From the NCBI RefSeq assembly GCF_002105755.1, contig NZ_CP020821.1:2976001-3040000 (forward strand): a DNA stretch of 64,000 bases, read 5' to 3'. How positions within the stretch are numbered: position 1 is the stretch's first letter; the number at the start of each line of letters is the position of its first letter. Below are positions 10,426-19,880 of the stretch, piece by piece. Under the pieces are notes generated by a model. It did not search any database. It saw nothing but the letters and a program-made list of their open reading frames with translations, and was not told the origin of the DNA. This DNA is from Mycobacterium colombiense CECT 3035 (GTDB lineage Bacteria; Actinomycetota; Actinomycetes; Mycobacteriales; Mycobacteriaceae). Position numbers and translations under genes: made by a program.

Positions 10426-10722
10426 ATGGCAACACGTTTTATGACCGACCCGCACGAGATGCGGGCGATGGCGGGCCGCTTCGAGGTGCACGCCCAGACC
10501 GTTGAGGACGAGGCTCGCAAGATGTGGGCGTCGTCGATGAACATCGCCGGCTCGGGCTGGAGCGGTCAGGCCCAGGCCACCTCGTACGACACCATGGGTC
10601 AGGTCAACCAGGCCTTCCGCAACATCGTCAACATGCTCCACGGGGTGCGCGACGGGCTGATCCGCGACGCGAACAACTACGAGCAGCAAGAGCAGGCCTC
10701 GCAGCAAATCCTCAGCAGCTAG
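10426..10722 (+). CDS. esxJ: WXG100 protein EsxJ (QILSS subfamily)
   Basis: A 98-residue ESAT-6/CFP-10-like protein, [20 protein letters not shown] to the terminal QQILSS that names the subfamily. The WXG turn is SGWSGQA, and NNYEQQE matches the YxxxE/D secretion signal near the C-terminus. It is expected to form a helical-hairpin heterodimer with EsxI and leave by ESX-5. AGGAGA lies seven bases before the ATG. The closest M. tuberculosis relatives are EsxJ/K/M/P/W, which differ by only a few residues. EsxJ was chosen from gene order (PE8-PPE15-esxJ-esxI). Confidence 0.9.
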   Translation: MATRFMTDPHEMRAMAGRFEVHAQTVEDEARKMWASSMNIAGSGWSGQAQATSYDTMGQVNQAFRNIVNMLHGVRDGLIRDANNYEQQEQASQQILSS

Positions 10723-10766
10723 CTGTCGAAGCAGCTGTCGCCCAACACTTTTAAGGAGCTAAGCAA

Positions 10767-11051
10767 ATGAGCATCAATTACCAGTTCGGCGATGTAGACG
10801 CCCACGGCGCGTTGATCCGCGCCCAGGCCGCGTCCTTGGAGGCCGAGCACCAGGCCATCGTTCGCGATGTGCTTGCTGCCGGCGACTTCTGGGGCGGTGC
10901 GGGTTCGGTGGCATGCCAAGAGTTCATCACCCAGTTGGGTCGCAACTTCCAGGTCATCTACGAGCAGGCCAACTCCCACGGGCAGAAGGTCCAGTCCGCG
11001 GGCAGCAACATGGCCAGCACCGACAGCGCCGTCGGGTCCAGCTGGGCCTGA
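10767..11051 (+). CDS. esxI: WXG100 protein EsxI (Mtb9.9 subfamily)
   Basis: The 94-residue protein MSINYQFGDVDAHGALIRAQ...DSAVGSSWA is almost the Mtb9.9 consensus. The turn is DFWGGAGS, a W-G-G version of WXG, as in all members of this subfamily. It pairs with EsxJ encoded 44 bases upstream, and the pair is a T-cell antigen and ESX-5 substrate in M. tuberculosis. AAGGAG precedes the ATG by eight bases. The gene is followed directly by a strong bidirectional terminator. The sequence alone cannot separate EsxI from EsxL/N/O/V; synteny decides. Confidence 0.9.
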   Translation: MSINYQFGDVDAHGALIRAQAASLEAEHQAIVRDVLAAGDFWGGAGSVACQEFITQLGRNFQVIYEQANSHGQKVQSAGSNMASTDSAVGSSWA

Positions 11052-11065
11052 CACCTCGTCTCGAC

Positions 11066-11103
11066 AAAAGGGGCCGCACACCACTTGGTGTGCGGCCCCT
11101 TTT
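11066..11103. terminator. perfect bidirectional hairpin terminator
   Basis: An 18-base stem AAAAGGGGCCGCACACCA pairs perfectly with its complement across a two-base centre and ends in TTTT on both strands. It lies 15 bases after the esxI stop and 60 bases after the stop of the convergent PPE gene. It should therefore end transcription from both sides. Confidence 0.9.
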
Positions 11104-11163
11104 CGTTGGGCGAACGGGCTTGCGCCGCAACGGCGCGAGCCCAATTCGTTGCGGGTCCCCGGC

Positions 11164-12525
11164 TTACCCGGCCACCGGCGAACGCGGAAACAGCGAGGGC
11201 CGCAACCCGATTCGGTGCACCCCGGCGTCGGACTCGCGGCCGACCATCGCGCCCAGCGGCAGCTTGGACAGGCCCGTGCCGGTCGCAGGCGACGGCAATG
11301 CGCCCACCGGTCCGGGAGCAGGGGCATCGAACGCCGGCAGCGGCGCCACCGACGACACCGTCTCGGCCCATGCCGGGGGCACCGACAGGGTGCCGAGCGG
11401 CGACGCCTGGCCCACACTCGCCGAGGCGGTGGCACCGAGGCCGCCCACCGGCCCGAGGTTTCCCAGGGGGCCCATGTCGCCGACGTTCCCCAGGCCCGGG
11501 ACCGCGCCCCCTTCGGCCCCGATGATCGAACCCGCGCCCTCCATGTCGAGTCCCAGGCCGTACACGTCCATGCCGACCCCGGCGCCGTCGCCGCCCAATC
11601 CGGCGCCGTCGGCACCCAGGCCGGCGAAATCGGAGCCCAGGCCAATCGCGTCCGAGGCCAGGCCGGCGGTTTCGCCGGACCCGGTGGCGCCGCCGAGGGC
11701 GGAGCCGACGCCCTGAACCGCCCCCAACCCGGTGCTCGCGCCCTTGGTGGCGCCTTTGCTGGTGCCGGACAGGCTGGACAGCGCGCTGATGGGGGCGGAG
11801 GTTCCCGACGACCCCAGCGACGTACCGGTGCCCACCGCGGCGGGCGCCAGGCCAGTGCTCGACGATGACCCCGGAGTCGAGAGGCTTTGCAGCGCTTGGG
11901 GAACCGATGACAGCGCGTGCGTCGACGCCGTCTGGGCATGGCTGCCGGCCTGGCTGGCGGTCGCCTGAGCGACCGCGCCCGCCTGACCGGCCGCCCCGCT
12001 CGGGTTGGACGTCTGCGGGGGCGGCGTGAACGCGCTGAACGTCGCGGCGGTCGCCGAACTTGCGGCGTAGGTATACATCGCGGCAGCATCCTGGGCCCAC
12101 ATTTCGCTGTACTGCGCCTCGGTTGCCATGATCGCGGGCGTGTTCTGCCCCAGGAAGTTCGTCGCGACCAGCGTCATCAGCTGAGCGCGATTGGCGGCGA
12201 TGAGCGGCGGTGGCACCGTCATCGCGTACGCGGTTTCGAACGCGGCCGTGGCGGCGGAGCCCTGGATGGCCGACTGCTCGCATTGTTCGGCGGTGGCGCG
12301 CAGCCACAAAACGTAGGGCGCGACCGCCGCCGCCATCGCCATCGAGGTCGGCCCCAGCCACTCGTTGGTCAGCGTCGTGATCACCGACTCGTAGCCACCG
12401 GCGGCGGCGCTCAGCTCAGCGGCCAGTGCGTCCCATGCCGCCGCGGCGGCCAGTAGTGTCCCGGGCCCCGGCCCCAGATACATGCGGCCGGAGTTGACCT
12501 CTGGGGGCAATGCGCCAAAATCCAT
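11164..12525 (-). CDS. PPE family protein (SVP subgroup) with GLGxD repeats
   Basis: A 453-residue PPE protein. The start is at ATG 12525, giving [20 protein letters not shown]; a longer frame upstream has no ribosome site and no PPE homology. The N-terminal domain contains TNEWLGPTS (in place of WTG) and [23 protein letters not shown]. After an Ala/Ser/Thr-rich linker, about residues 295-350 form an irregular repeat in which G-x-G-x-D-x-x-G-L-G recurs about seven times. The SVP motif is LSVPPAWAE, and the C-terminus is [15 protein letters not shown]. It is convergent to esxI and has no PE partner beside it. Predicted ESX-5 export is by family only. Confidence 0.88.
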   Translation of the reverse strand: MDFGALPPEVNSGRMYLGPGPGTLLAAAAAWDALAAELSAAAGGYESVITTLTNEWLGPTSMAMAAAVAPYVLWLRATAEQCEQSAIQGSAATAAFETAYAMTVPPPLIAANRAQLMTLVATNFLGQNTPAIMATEAQYSEMWAQDAAAMYTYAASSATAATFSAFTPPPQTSNPSGAAGQAGAVAQATASQAGSHAQTASTHALSSVPQALQSLSTPGSSSSTGLAPAAVGTGTSLGSSGTSAPISALSSLSGTSKGATKGASTGLGAVQGVGSALGGATGSGETAGLASDAIGLGSDFAGLGADGAGLGGDGAGVGMDVYGLGLDMEGAGSIIGAEGGAVPGLGNVGDMGPLGNLGPVGGLGATASASVGQASPLGTLSVPPAWAETVSSVAPLPAFDAPAPGPVGALPSPATGTGLSKLPLGAMVGRESDAGVHRIGLRPSLFPRSPVAG

Positions 12526-13230
12526 GGCTTCTCTGCTTTCTACTGAAGTTTGCTGCCACGGCGTGACGGCCCGGGCCGTGCCGCCCGGCGGCGGCACCGC
12601 GTCGGGGTGGTGTCGTGTAGCCCGCACGGGCCCGTGTCGTATGCCGTCGCTTCAGAACGGGTGGGTGCGGCCGAACCATTCGCCGCACCGATCGACGGCC
12701 GTCCGGTGGCCCGGCAGGCGTGCACCCCGCCAAGCGAACAATTCGCCCTCACCAAGGTGGCCGCGGTTGTGAACGCCGGCGAACCGCCGCGGATCCGGAT
12801 CGGCACCGTGCTCAAAGTGTGGGGCTGCGCTCGCACGGCTCGCGCTACGAAAAACATGTCAATCAACCACTATTCGTAACATCGCGTAATTTGAAAGTAA
12901 TGAAGATTGGGACATCGTCGTCCCGAGGCGTCTTGCGTGTGCATCGAGTATCGACGCCACTCACTGAGATGCACCGCTGCTGTATTTGTTGAAATCCGTT
13001 CTGGCGCCGGTAGTTTTGCGCTGCGAATCCTGCACCGGATCGCAGCGGTCAAACCAACGACTATGCATTCCAGTATTTTTCGAATCGCGTCTCATCTCAA
13101 GCCGACCCACCGGGCACATATAAAACTCATATTTGAATGACATCTGATGTGATCTGGCGAACAGGCTTACATTTGAGAATTCTATGAACTGCGTGACAGT
13201 CCAGTGTGTGGCTTGCCAGAATGTAGGAAC
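12526..13230 (+). promoter_or_regulatory. AT-rich trcR upstream region
   Basis: About 700 bases without a gene. The right half (12850-13230) is clearly AT-richer than its surroundings. It contains three ATTTGA cores at 12889, 13131 and 13171 (the last two 40 bases apart), a palindrome ACATCTGATGT at 13140-13150, and runs such as ATATAAAACTCATATTTGAATG. In M. tuberculosis, TrcR activates its own gene by binding AT-rich DNA upstream, so these are candidate TrcR sites. The left half may drive the divergent PPE gene. AGGA four bases before 13231 is the trcR ribosome site. Confidence 0.55.
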
Positions 13231-14004
13231 ATGACCGCAATGTCGGGTTACTCAGGCGCGCAGCGCCCACGTCAGGCCATCCTGGGGCAGCTGCCCAGGA
13301 TCTATCGTGCCGACGGGTCCCCCATCAGGGTTTTGCTGGTCGACGACGAGCCTGCGCTGACCAACCTGGTGAAGATGGCGCTGCACTACGAAGGCTGGGT
13401 TGTCGACATCGCCCACAACGGGCGCGAGGCCATGGCCAAGTTCGACCGGGTCAGCCCCGACGTCCTGGTCCTCGACATCATGCTTCCCGACGTCGACGGA
13501 TTACGAATCCTGGAACGCGTCCGCCAATCCGATGCCTACACACCCACGCTCTTCCTCACCGCGCGCGACTCGGTGATGGACCGCGTCACCGGCCTGACCG
13601 CGGGCGCCGACGACTACATGACCAAGCCGTTCAGCCTCGAGGAGCTGGTCGCCCGACTGCGTGGGTTGCTCCGCCGCTCCGGCCAGCAGCCCACGCCGAC
13701 GGCCGAAACCCTCAAGGTCGGCGACCTCAAGGTGGACAGCGCCAGCCGGGAAGTCACCCGTGATGGCGAACCGATATCGCTGTCCTCCACCGAATTCGAA
13801 TTGCTGCGCTTCCTCATGCGCAATCCCCGCCGCGCGTTGAGCCGCACCGAGATCCTGGACCGTGTCTGGAATTACGACTTCGCCGGCCGCACCAGCATCG
13901 TGGATCTCTACATCTCGTACCTGAGGAAGAAGATCGACTCGGGCCGGGAGCCGATGATTCATACCGTCCGCGGGGTGGGGTACATGCTGCGGTCCGCGGA
14001 ATGA
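13231..14004 (+). CDS. trcR: two-component response regulator TrcR
   Basis: An OmpR-family regulator of 257 residues, the same length as M. tuberculosis TrcR. The receiver domain (residues 30-145) has IRVLLVDDEPAL, phospho-acceptor Asp82 in LVLDIMLPDVDG, the Thr in LFLTARD, and Lys in DDYMTKPFSLEEL. The winged-helix DNA-binding domain (residues 160-257) includes LSSTEFELLRFLMRNPRRALSR and the C-terminal hairpin HTVRGVGYMLR. The start at 13231 has AGGA upstream and matches the known length; a longer frame to 13204 lacks support. It overlaps trcS by four bases (ATGA). Family knowledge: it autoactivates and represses the Rv1057 gene, which also lies in this window. Confidence 0.92.
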   Translation: MTAMSGYSGAQRPRQAILGQLPRIYRADGSPIRVLLVDDEPALTNLVKMALHYEGWVVDIAHNGREAMAKFDRVSPDVLVLDIMLPDVDGLRILERVRQSDAYTPTLFLTARDSVMDRVTGLTAGADDYMTKPFSLEELVARLRGLLRRSGQQPTPTAETLKVGDLKVDSASREVTRDGEPISLSSTEFELLRFLMRNPRRALSRTEILDRVWNYDFAGRTSIVDLYISYLRKKIDSGREPMIHTVRGVGYMLRSAE

Positions 14005-15530
14005 CGCCAGACCCAGACACCACATCCGGGCGTTTTCCGCGGTGGTTCCCCCATTCGCTGCGCCGCCAACTGCTGGTTGGCGTGTTGGCCGTGGTCAGCG
14101 TGGTGCTGGTGACGGTCGGGATCGTCTCGGTGCTGAGCCTGCGCGGCTATGTCAATGCCATGAGCGATGCCGACGTCGCCGAGTCCCTGGACGCGCTGAG
14201 CCACCAGTACGCCAAATACCGCAACGGGGAACATGTTTCGTCGCGACCCGGTAGCCCGCCGATTGCTCAGGCGATGCTGGAGTTCACCGGGCAGACGCCG
14301 GGGAACCTGATCGCCGTGCTGCACAACGGCACCGTGATCGGGTCGGCTGTCTTCTCCGAAGACGAACCCAAGCCCGCGCCGGCCGACGTCGTCCGCGACC
14401 TGCAAGCGCAGACGTGGAGCGACGGGCCGCCACGCACCGAAACCCTCGGCAGGCTGGGGCCTTACCGCATCGACAGCACCGTCGCCGGGTCCGACGTACT
14501 GGTGGTCGGGACGTCGCAGAACCTCGCCGACCGGATCATCGCCCGCAAACAGGTCACCACCATCGGACTGACCGCGGCGGCTTTGGCGCTGACCGCCGCC
14601 CTCACCGTGTGGGTGGTCGGGTACACCCTCCGTCCGTTGCGCCGGCTCGCGGCCGTTGCCGCCGACGTCGCCGCCATGCCGCTCACCGGCGACGAGCACC
14701 GGATCAGCGCCCGGGTGCCACCGCAAGACACCGATCCGCAGAATGAGGTCGGGATCGTCGGCCACACGTTGAATCGCTTGCTGGACAACGTCGATAGCGC
14801 GCTGGCGCATCGGGTCGAGTCCGACCTGCGGATGCGGCAGTTCATCACCGACGCCAGTCACGAACTGCGGACACCGCTGGCGGCCATCCAGGGCTACGCC
14901 GAACTCACCCGCCAGGACAGTTCGGCGCTGCCGCCGACCACCGAATACGCGTTGGCCCGCATCGAGTCCGAGGCTCGGCGGATGGCCCTGCTGGTCGACG
15001 AGTTGCTCCTGCTTTCCCGACTGGGCGAAGGCCAAGACCTCGAGTCCGAAGACGTCGACCTGGCCGAGGTGGTCGGCAATGCGGTGAACGACGCGACGGT
15101 GGCTGCCTCGACGCATCAGTGGGTCAAAGACCTGCCGGACGAGCCGGTGTGGGTGCGGGGAGACCACGCGCGGCTGCATCAGCTGGTCAGCAATCTGCTC
15201 AGCAACGCCCGGGTGCACACACCACCCGGCGTCACGGTGACCACCGGGATCACCTGCCACCGCGGCGCTCCCGACGGGCCATTCGCGGAATTGACCGTCA
15301 TCGACGACGGCCCGGGCATCGATCCCGAGATCCTGCCCAATCTGTTCGGGCGCTTCGTCCGGGCGGACAAGTCGAGATCCGACGGTTCGGGTCATGGACT
15401 GGGGCTGGCCATCGTCAGTTCGATCGTCAAGGCCCATCGGGGTTCGGTGACCGCCGAATCCAACGAGAACTGCACGGTTTTCCGGGTGCGGCTGCCGTTG
15501 ATCTCGCGCTCCGACAAATCACCACGCTGA
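14001..15530 (+). CDS. trcS: sensor histidine kinase TrcS
   Basis: A 509-residue membrane sensor. It has a first transmembrane helix at residues 24-46 (LLVGVLAVVSVVLVTVGIV), an extracytoplasmic domain to about residue 185, and a second helix (LTAAALALTAALTVWVVGY). A HAMP linker and the HisKA domain with His287 in FITDASHELRTPLAAIQGYA follow. The ATPase domain has HQLVSNLLSNARVHTP (N box), DDGPGIDPE (G1), FGRFVRADKSRS (F) and GHGLGLAIV (G2). All catalytic boxes are intact. It is translationally coupled to trcR by the ATGA overlap and is the cognate kinase. The stimulus is unknown. Confidence 0.92.
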   Translation: MTPDPDTTSGRFPRWFPHSLRRQLLVGVLAVVSVVLVTVGIVSVLSLRGYVNAMSDADVAESLDALSHQYAKYRNGEHVSSRPGSPPIAQAMLEFTGQTPGNLIAVLHNGTVIGSAVFSEDEPKPAPADVVRDLQAQTWSDGPPRTETLGRLGPYRIDSTVAGSDVLVVGTSQNLADRIIARKQVTTIGLTAAALALTAALTVWVVGYTLRPLRRLAAVAADVAAMPLTGDEHRISARVPPQDTDPQNEVGIVGHTLNRLLDNVDSALAHRVESDLRMRQFITDASHELRTPLAAIQGYAELTRQDSSALPPTTEYALARIESEARRMALLVDELLLLSRLGEGQDLESEDVDLAEVVGNAVNDATVAASTHQWVKDLPDEPVWVRGDHARLHQLVSNLLSNARVHTPPGVTVTTGITCHRGAPDGPFAELTVIDDGPGIDPEILPNLFGRFVRADKSRSDGSGHGLGLAIVSSIVKAHRGSVTAESNENCTVFRVRLPLISRSDKSPR

Positions 15531-15889
15531 CACGCCTGCGGCGATGCCGCCAGACGTGGAAGTCGTTGTCACAGAAGGTGATCGGCGGACGCGGTGGATC
15601 TCTCGGCCTGGCCGGCCACGGGGGCGGGGCGGCGCCGCCCGGACGCCGTCGCACGGGGGTGTTAAGAAACCGTAAATGTGCACCGTGCGCGCGTTAGGAA
15701 ACCGTCAACCGAACGCCCCGGCGGATGGCGTCCCGATAATTTCGAGCTGACCTTGGCTGGCGAGACCGTCGCTTGATGGTGGTGACCCGCTGCGCCCGGC
15801 TGCGGCCGCGCTCGCGATCACCACGTCCTGTGGCCGGCTCACCGAGGCCCCTTTCGGATGCACTGTGATTGGCGCGGGACGGAGAAATG
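15531..15889 (+). promoter_or_regulatory. kdp promoter and leader region
   Basis: About 360 bases before the kdp cluster. GTTAAGAAACCGTAAA (15661) and GTTAGGAAACCGTCAA (15693) are near-identical direct repeats with starts 32 bases apart, about three helical turns, as OmpR-family dimers often use. Further down, GTGGTGA (15779-15785) and TCACCAC (15818-15824) could pair in a leader RNA. KdpE is the natural candidate regulator, TrcR the alternative; this is inference. I saw no clear c-di-AMP riboswitch. Confidence 0.5.
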
Positions 15890-15973
15890 ATGGGCGTGGT
15901 GGTGTATCTCGTGCTGACCGTGGCGGTGTTCGCCGTGCTCGGCCTGGCTCAGAAGTTGGTCGAGCGGTTGTGA
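15890..15973 (+). CDS. small membrane protein coupled to KdpF
   Basis: A 27-residue frame, [20 protein letters not shown] followed by QKLVERL, is one transmembrane helix with a positively charged cytoplasmic end. GGAG lies five bases before the second of two adjacent ATGs (15887 or 15890). Its TGA stop (15971-15973) overlaps the GTG start of kdpF as GTGA, a layout that couples translation. It is too short for routine gene calling. It resembles KdpF in size and topology but is a separate chain. A role in assembling or stabilising the Kdp complex is inference. Confidence 0.7.
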   Translation: MGVVVYLVLTVAVFAVLGLAQKLVERL

Positions 15974-16059
15974 ACTACCAGAATGCGGTCGGCTTGGCGC
16001 TTTCCATCGTCATCGCGCTCTACCTCGGGGGCGCCCTGCTGTTCCCGGAGAGGTTCTAG
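15970..16059 (+). CDS. kdpF: K+-transporting ATPase subunit KdpF
   Basis: A 29-residue single-helix protein, [20 protein letters not shown] then GALLFPERF. The C-terminal LLFPE(R/K)F is the KdpF signature. KdpF sits between KdpA and KdpB lipid-facing surfaces and stabilises the complex. The GTG start overlaps the upstream small ORF stop, and its TAG stop shares its last base with the kdpA GTG (TAGTG), so the three are translationally linked. Confidence 0.9.
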   Translation: MNYQNAVGLALSIVIALYLGGALLFPERF

Positions 16060-17729
16060 TGAGCACAACAGCAGCGGGGATCATTTTCCTCGCCGTACTC
16101 GTCGTGGCGCTGGTAGTGGTGCATGTTCCCCTCGGCGACTACATGTTTCGGGTCTACACGTCGGAGAAGGACCTGTATGCCGAACGAGTGATCTACCGGC
16201 TGATCGGGGTCGATGCCCGTTCGGAGCAGACGTGGGGCGCCTACGCGCGAAGCGTGCTGGCGTTCTCGTCGGTCAGCATCCTTTTCCTCTTCGTGTTCCA
16301 GCTCGTGCAGGACAAGTTGCCGCTGCATCTGCACGACCCGGCCACGAAGATGACGCCCTCGCTCGCCTGGAACACCGCGGTCAGCTTCGTCACCAACACC
16401 AACTGGCAGGCCTACTCGGGCGAAACGACCGAAGGCCATCTCGTTCAGATGGCCGGCCTGGCGGTGCAGAACTTCGTCTCGGCCGCGGTCGGGATGGCCG
16501 TGGCCGTCGCGCTGGTACGCGGGTTTGTCCGCCGCCGCACCGGCGAGCTGGGCAACTTCTGGGTCGACCTGGTCCGCGGAACGCTGCGCGTCCTGCTGCC
16601 CATCGCTGTCCTCAGCGCGATCCTGCTGGTGGCCGGCGGGGCGATCCAGAACTTCCACCTGCACGACCAGCTGGCCACCACCGTCAACGGGACCCAGCAG
16701 ACCATCACCGGCGGCCCGGTGGCCAGCCAGGAGGTCATCAAGGAACTCGGCACCAACGGCGGCGGCTTCTACAACGCCAACTCCGCGCACCCGTTCGAGA
16801 ACCCGACCGTATGGACCAACTGGCTGGAGATCTTCCTGATCCTGGTGATCGGCTTCTCGCTGCCACGCACCTTCGGACGGATGGTGGGTAACACCAAGCA
16901 GGGCTTCGCGATTGCGGCGGTGATGGCGACGCTGTACACGACCAGCACGGCGTTCATGCTGTGGTTTCAGACGCAGCACCACGGCACCGTGCCGACCTCG
17001 ATCGGCGCCGCGATGGAGGGGGTCGAGCAGCGCTTCGGCGTCACCGACTCGGGGGTGTTCGCCGCCGCGACCACGCTCACCTCCACCGGGGCGGTCGACT
17101 CCACGCACGACTCCCTGACCAGCCTGGGTGGCATGATCGCGCTGTTCAACATGCAGCTGGGCGAGGTCGCCCCGGGCGGCACCGGCTCCGGCCTCTACGG
17201 CATCCTCATCCTGGCGGTGATCACCGTCTTCGTCGCCGGCCTGATGGTGGGGCGTACCCCCGAATACCTCGGCAAGAAGATCACCCCGCGTGAAATCAAG
17301 CTTGCCGCAAGCTATTTCCTGGTCACACCGTTGCTCGTACTGACCGGCACCGCGGTCGCGATGGCGCTGCCGGGCGAGCGGGCCGGCATGCTCAACGGCG
17401 GACCGCACGGGCTCTCCGAAGTGCTCTACGCGTTCACCTCGGCGGCCAACAACAACGGGTCGGCCTTCGCCGGGCTGAGCGCCAACACCGACTGGTACAA
17501 CACGGCCCTCGGCCTGGCCATGGCGTTCGGCCGGTTTCTGCCCATCGTGCTGGTGCTGGCGCTGGCCGGTTCACTCGCGAGGCAGGGCAGTACACCGGAT
17601 TCGGCCGGCACCTTGCCCACGCACCGGCCGCAGTTCGTGGGCATGGTCGCCGGCGTCACGTTGATTGTCGTTGCCCTCACGTTCCTGCCCATGCTCGCGC
17701 TCGGGCCTCTCGCTGAAGGAATCCACTGA
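16059..17729 (+). CDS. kdpA: K+-transporting ATPase subunit KdpA
   Basis: The 556-residue channel-like subunit of the high-affinity K+ pump. It belongs to the superfamily of K+ transporters with four pore loops. [46 protein letters not shown] and [14 protein letters not shown] are the conserved selectivity-filter segments. About ten membrane helices are visible, with the first at residues 5-25. The GTG start shares a base with the kdpF stop, and the stop overlaps the kdpB ATG by one base (TGATG). It takes K+ from outside and feeds the tunnel to KdpB. Confidence 0.95.
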   Translation: MSTTAAGIIFLAVLVVALVVVHVPLGDYMFRVYTSEKDLYAERVIYRLIGVDARSEQTWGAYARSVLAFSSVSILFLFVFQLVQDKLPLHLHDPATKMTPSLAWNTAVSFVTNTNWQAYSGETTEGHLVQMAGLAVQNFVSAAVGMAVAVALVRGFVRRRTGELGNFWVDLVRGTLRVLLPIAVLSAILLVAGGAIQNFHLHDQLATTVNGTQQTITGGPVASQEVIKELGTNGGGFYNANSAHPFENPTVWTNWLEIFLILVIGFSLPRTFGRMVGNTKQGFAIAAVMATLYTTSTAFMLWFQTQHHGTVPTSIGAAMEGVEQRFGVTDSGVFAAATTLTSTGAVDSTHDSLTSLGGMIALFNMQLGEVAPGGTGSGLYGILILAVITVFVAGLMVGRTPEYLGKKITPREIKLAASYFLVTPLLVLTGTAVAMALPGERAGMLNGGPHGLSEVLYAFTSAANNNGSAFAGLSANTDWYNTALGLAMAFGRFLPIVLVLALAGSLARQGSTPDSAGTLPTHRPQFVGMVAGVTLIVVALTFLPMLALGPLAEGIH

Positions 17730-19879
17730 TGACCGCGACCGCGATCGACCCGACCGAGCGGACCGAGCCGGCGGCCTCCGGCGGCAGAAAACGGGTGCAG
17801 GGCGGGCTGCTCGACCCGAAGATGCTGTGGAAGTCGACGCCGGACGCGCTGCGCAAACTCAACCCGCGCACCCTGTGGCGGAACCCGGTGATGTTCATCG
17901 TGGAGGTCGGCGCCGCGTGGAGCACCGCGTTAGCCATCGTTGAGCCGACGTGGTTCGCCTGGCTGACCGTGATCTGGTTGTGGCTCACCGTGTTGTTCGC
18001 CAACCTCGCCGAAGCCGTCGCCGAGGGCCGGGGCAAGGCACAGGCCGAAACGTTGCGCCGCGCCAAAACCCAGACCATGGCCCGGCGGCTCAAGGACTGG
18101 GCGCCCGGCGCGACCGCGGTCGAGGAAGCCGTCGCAGCGCCGGAGCTGCAGCGGGGCGACATCGTCGTGGTCGAGGCCGGGCAGGTGATCCCGGGCGACG
18201 GCGACGTCGTGGAAGGCATTGCCTCGGTCGATGAATCGGCCATCACGGGCGAATCGGCGCCAGTCATCCGCGAGTCCGGCGGCGACCGTTCCGCGGTCAC
18301 CGGCGGCACCACGGTGCTCAGCGACCGCATCGTCGTGAAGGTCACCCAGAAGCCCGGGGAGAGCTTCATCGACCGGATGATCGCGCTGGTCGAGGGCGCC
18401 AACCGGCAGAAGACGCCGAACGAGATCGCGCTGAACATCCTTTTGGCCGCGTTGACGATCATCTTCGTCTTCGCCGTCGCGACCCTGCAGCCGTTGGCGA
18501 TCTACTCCAAGGCGAACAACCCCGGCGTCCCGGATGGCCAGGCGCTCAACGCAAGTGGTGTCACGGGCATCGTGATGGTATCGCTGCTGGTGTGCCTGAT
18601 TCCGACCACCATCGGCGCGCTGCTGTCGGCGATCGGCATCGCCGGCATGGACCGTCTGGTGCAGCGCAACGTCCTGGCGATGTCCGGGCGGGCGGTGGAA
18701 GCCGCCGGCGACGTCAACACCCTGCTGCTGGACAAGACCGGCACCATCACGCTGGGCAACCGGCAGGCCGCGGCCTTCATCCCGCTCGACGGAGTCTCCG
18801 CCGAACAGCTGGCCGATGCCGCCCAATTGTCCAGCCTCGCCGACGAAACTCCCGAGGGCCGTTCGGTTGTCGTGTTCGCCAAGCAGCACTTCGGGCTGCG
18901 GGCGCGCACACCGGGCGAGCTGGCCCAGGCCCAGTGGGTGGCGTTCTCGGCCACCACCCGGATGTCGGGTGTCGACCTCGACGGTCACCTGCTCCGCAAG
19001 GGTGCCGCGAGTTCGGTCGCGGAATGGGTACGCGCCCAAGGGGGTAAGGTGCCCCAGCAGCTTGGCGAGGTCGTCGACGGCATCTCGGCCGGCGGCGGCA
19101 CCCCGCTGGTGGTCGGGGAAAGCCGGGACGGCGAGGCGGCGGTGCTCGGTGTCATCCATCTCAAGGACGTCGTCAAGCAGGGCATGCGCGAGCGGTTCGA
19201 CGAGATGCGGAAGATGGGCATCCGGACGGTGATGATCACCGGGGATAACCCGTTGACCGCCAAGGCGATCGCCGACGAAGCCGGAGTCGACGACTTCCTG
19301 GCCGAGGCCACGCCGGAGGACAAGCTCGAGTTGATCAAGCGCGAGCAGGCGGGCGGCAAGCTGGTCGCGATGACGGGCGACGGCACCAATGACGCTCCCG
19401 CCCTGGCTCAAGCCGACGTGGGTGTCGCGATGAACACCGGCACGTCGGCCGCCAAAGAGGCCGGCAACATGGTCGACCTGGACTCCGATCCCACCAAACT
19501 GATCGAGATCGTGGAAATCGGTAAGCAGCTGCTGATCACCCGGGGCGCGCTGACGACATTCTCGATCGCCAATGACATCGCGAAGTACTTCGCGATTATC
19601 CCGGCGATGTTCGTCGCGCTGTTCCCCGGCCTGGACCTGATCAATGTGATGCGGTTGCACAGCCCGCAATCGGCCATCCTGTCCGCGGTCATCTTCAATG
19701 CGATCGTCATCGTCGCGCTGATACCACTGTCGTTGCGCGGCGTGCGGTACACGCCGAGCAGCGCGTCAAAGCTGTTGAGCCGCAACCTGTACGTGTATGG
19801 CCTCGGTGGCATCGTCGCCCCGTTCATCGGAATCAAGGCGATCGACCTGATCGTCCAATTCATCCCAGGGATGTCCTGA
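17729..19879 (+). CDS. kdpB: K+-transporting P-type ATPase subunit KdpB
   Basis: The 716-residue catalytic subunit. It has the actuator motif [10 protein letters not shown], phosphorylation Asp335 in [12 protein letters not shown], and nucleotide-domain motifs including KGAASSV. The hinge is [20 protein letters not shown]. Membrane helices are at about residues 50-90, 230-280 and 580-710. ATP hydrolysis here drives K+ transfer through KdpA. It overlaps kdpA by one base and kdpC begins two bases after its stop, a compact operon. All P-type motifs are intact. Confidence 0.96.
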   Translation: MTATAIDPTERTEPAASGGRKRVQGGLLDPKMLWKSTPDALRKLNPRTLWRNPVMFIVEVGAAWSTALAIVEPTWFAWLTVIWLWLTVLFANLAEAVAEGRGKAQAETLRRAKTQTMARRLKDWAPGATAVEEAVAAPELQRGDIVVVEAGQVIPGDGDVVEGIASVDESAITGESAPVIRESGGDRSAVTGGTTVLSDRIVVKVTQKPGESFIDRMIALVEGANRQKTPNEIALNILLAALTIIFVFAVATLQPLAIYSKANNPGVPDGQALNASGVTGIVMVSLLVCLIPTTIGALLSAIGIAGMDRLVQRNVLAMSGRAVEAAGDVNTLLLDKTGTITLGNRQAAAFIPLDGVSAEQLADAAQLSSLADETPEGRSVVVFAKQHFGLRARTPGELAQAQWVAFSATTRMSGVDLDGHLLRKGAASSVAEWVRAQGGKVPQQLGEVVDGISAGGGTPLVVGESRDGEAAVLGVIHLKDVVKQGMRERFDEMRKMGIRTVMITGDNPLTAKAIADEAGVDDFLAEATPEDKLELIKREQAGGKLVAMTGDGTNDAPALAQADVGVAMNTGTSAAKEAGNMVDLDSDPTKLIEIVEIGKQLLITRGALTTFSIANDIAKYFAIIPAMFVALFPGLDLINVMRLHSPQSAILSAVIFNAIVIVALIPLSLRGVRYTPSSASKLLSRNLYVYGLGGIVAPFIGIKAIDLIVQFIPGMS

Positions 19880-19880
19880 C

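Noticed and set aside
13204..13230. Nine-codon N-terminal extension of TrcR
   Set aside because: No ribosome site, whereas ATG 13231 has AGGA and gives the M. tuberculosis length.
15710..15889. Possible c-di-AMP (ydaO-type) riboswitch before kdp
   Set aside because: Only a simple GTGGTGA/TCACCAC pair is visible; the conserved core of that riboswitch was not found by eye.
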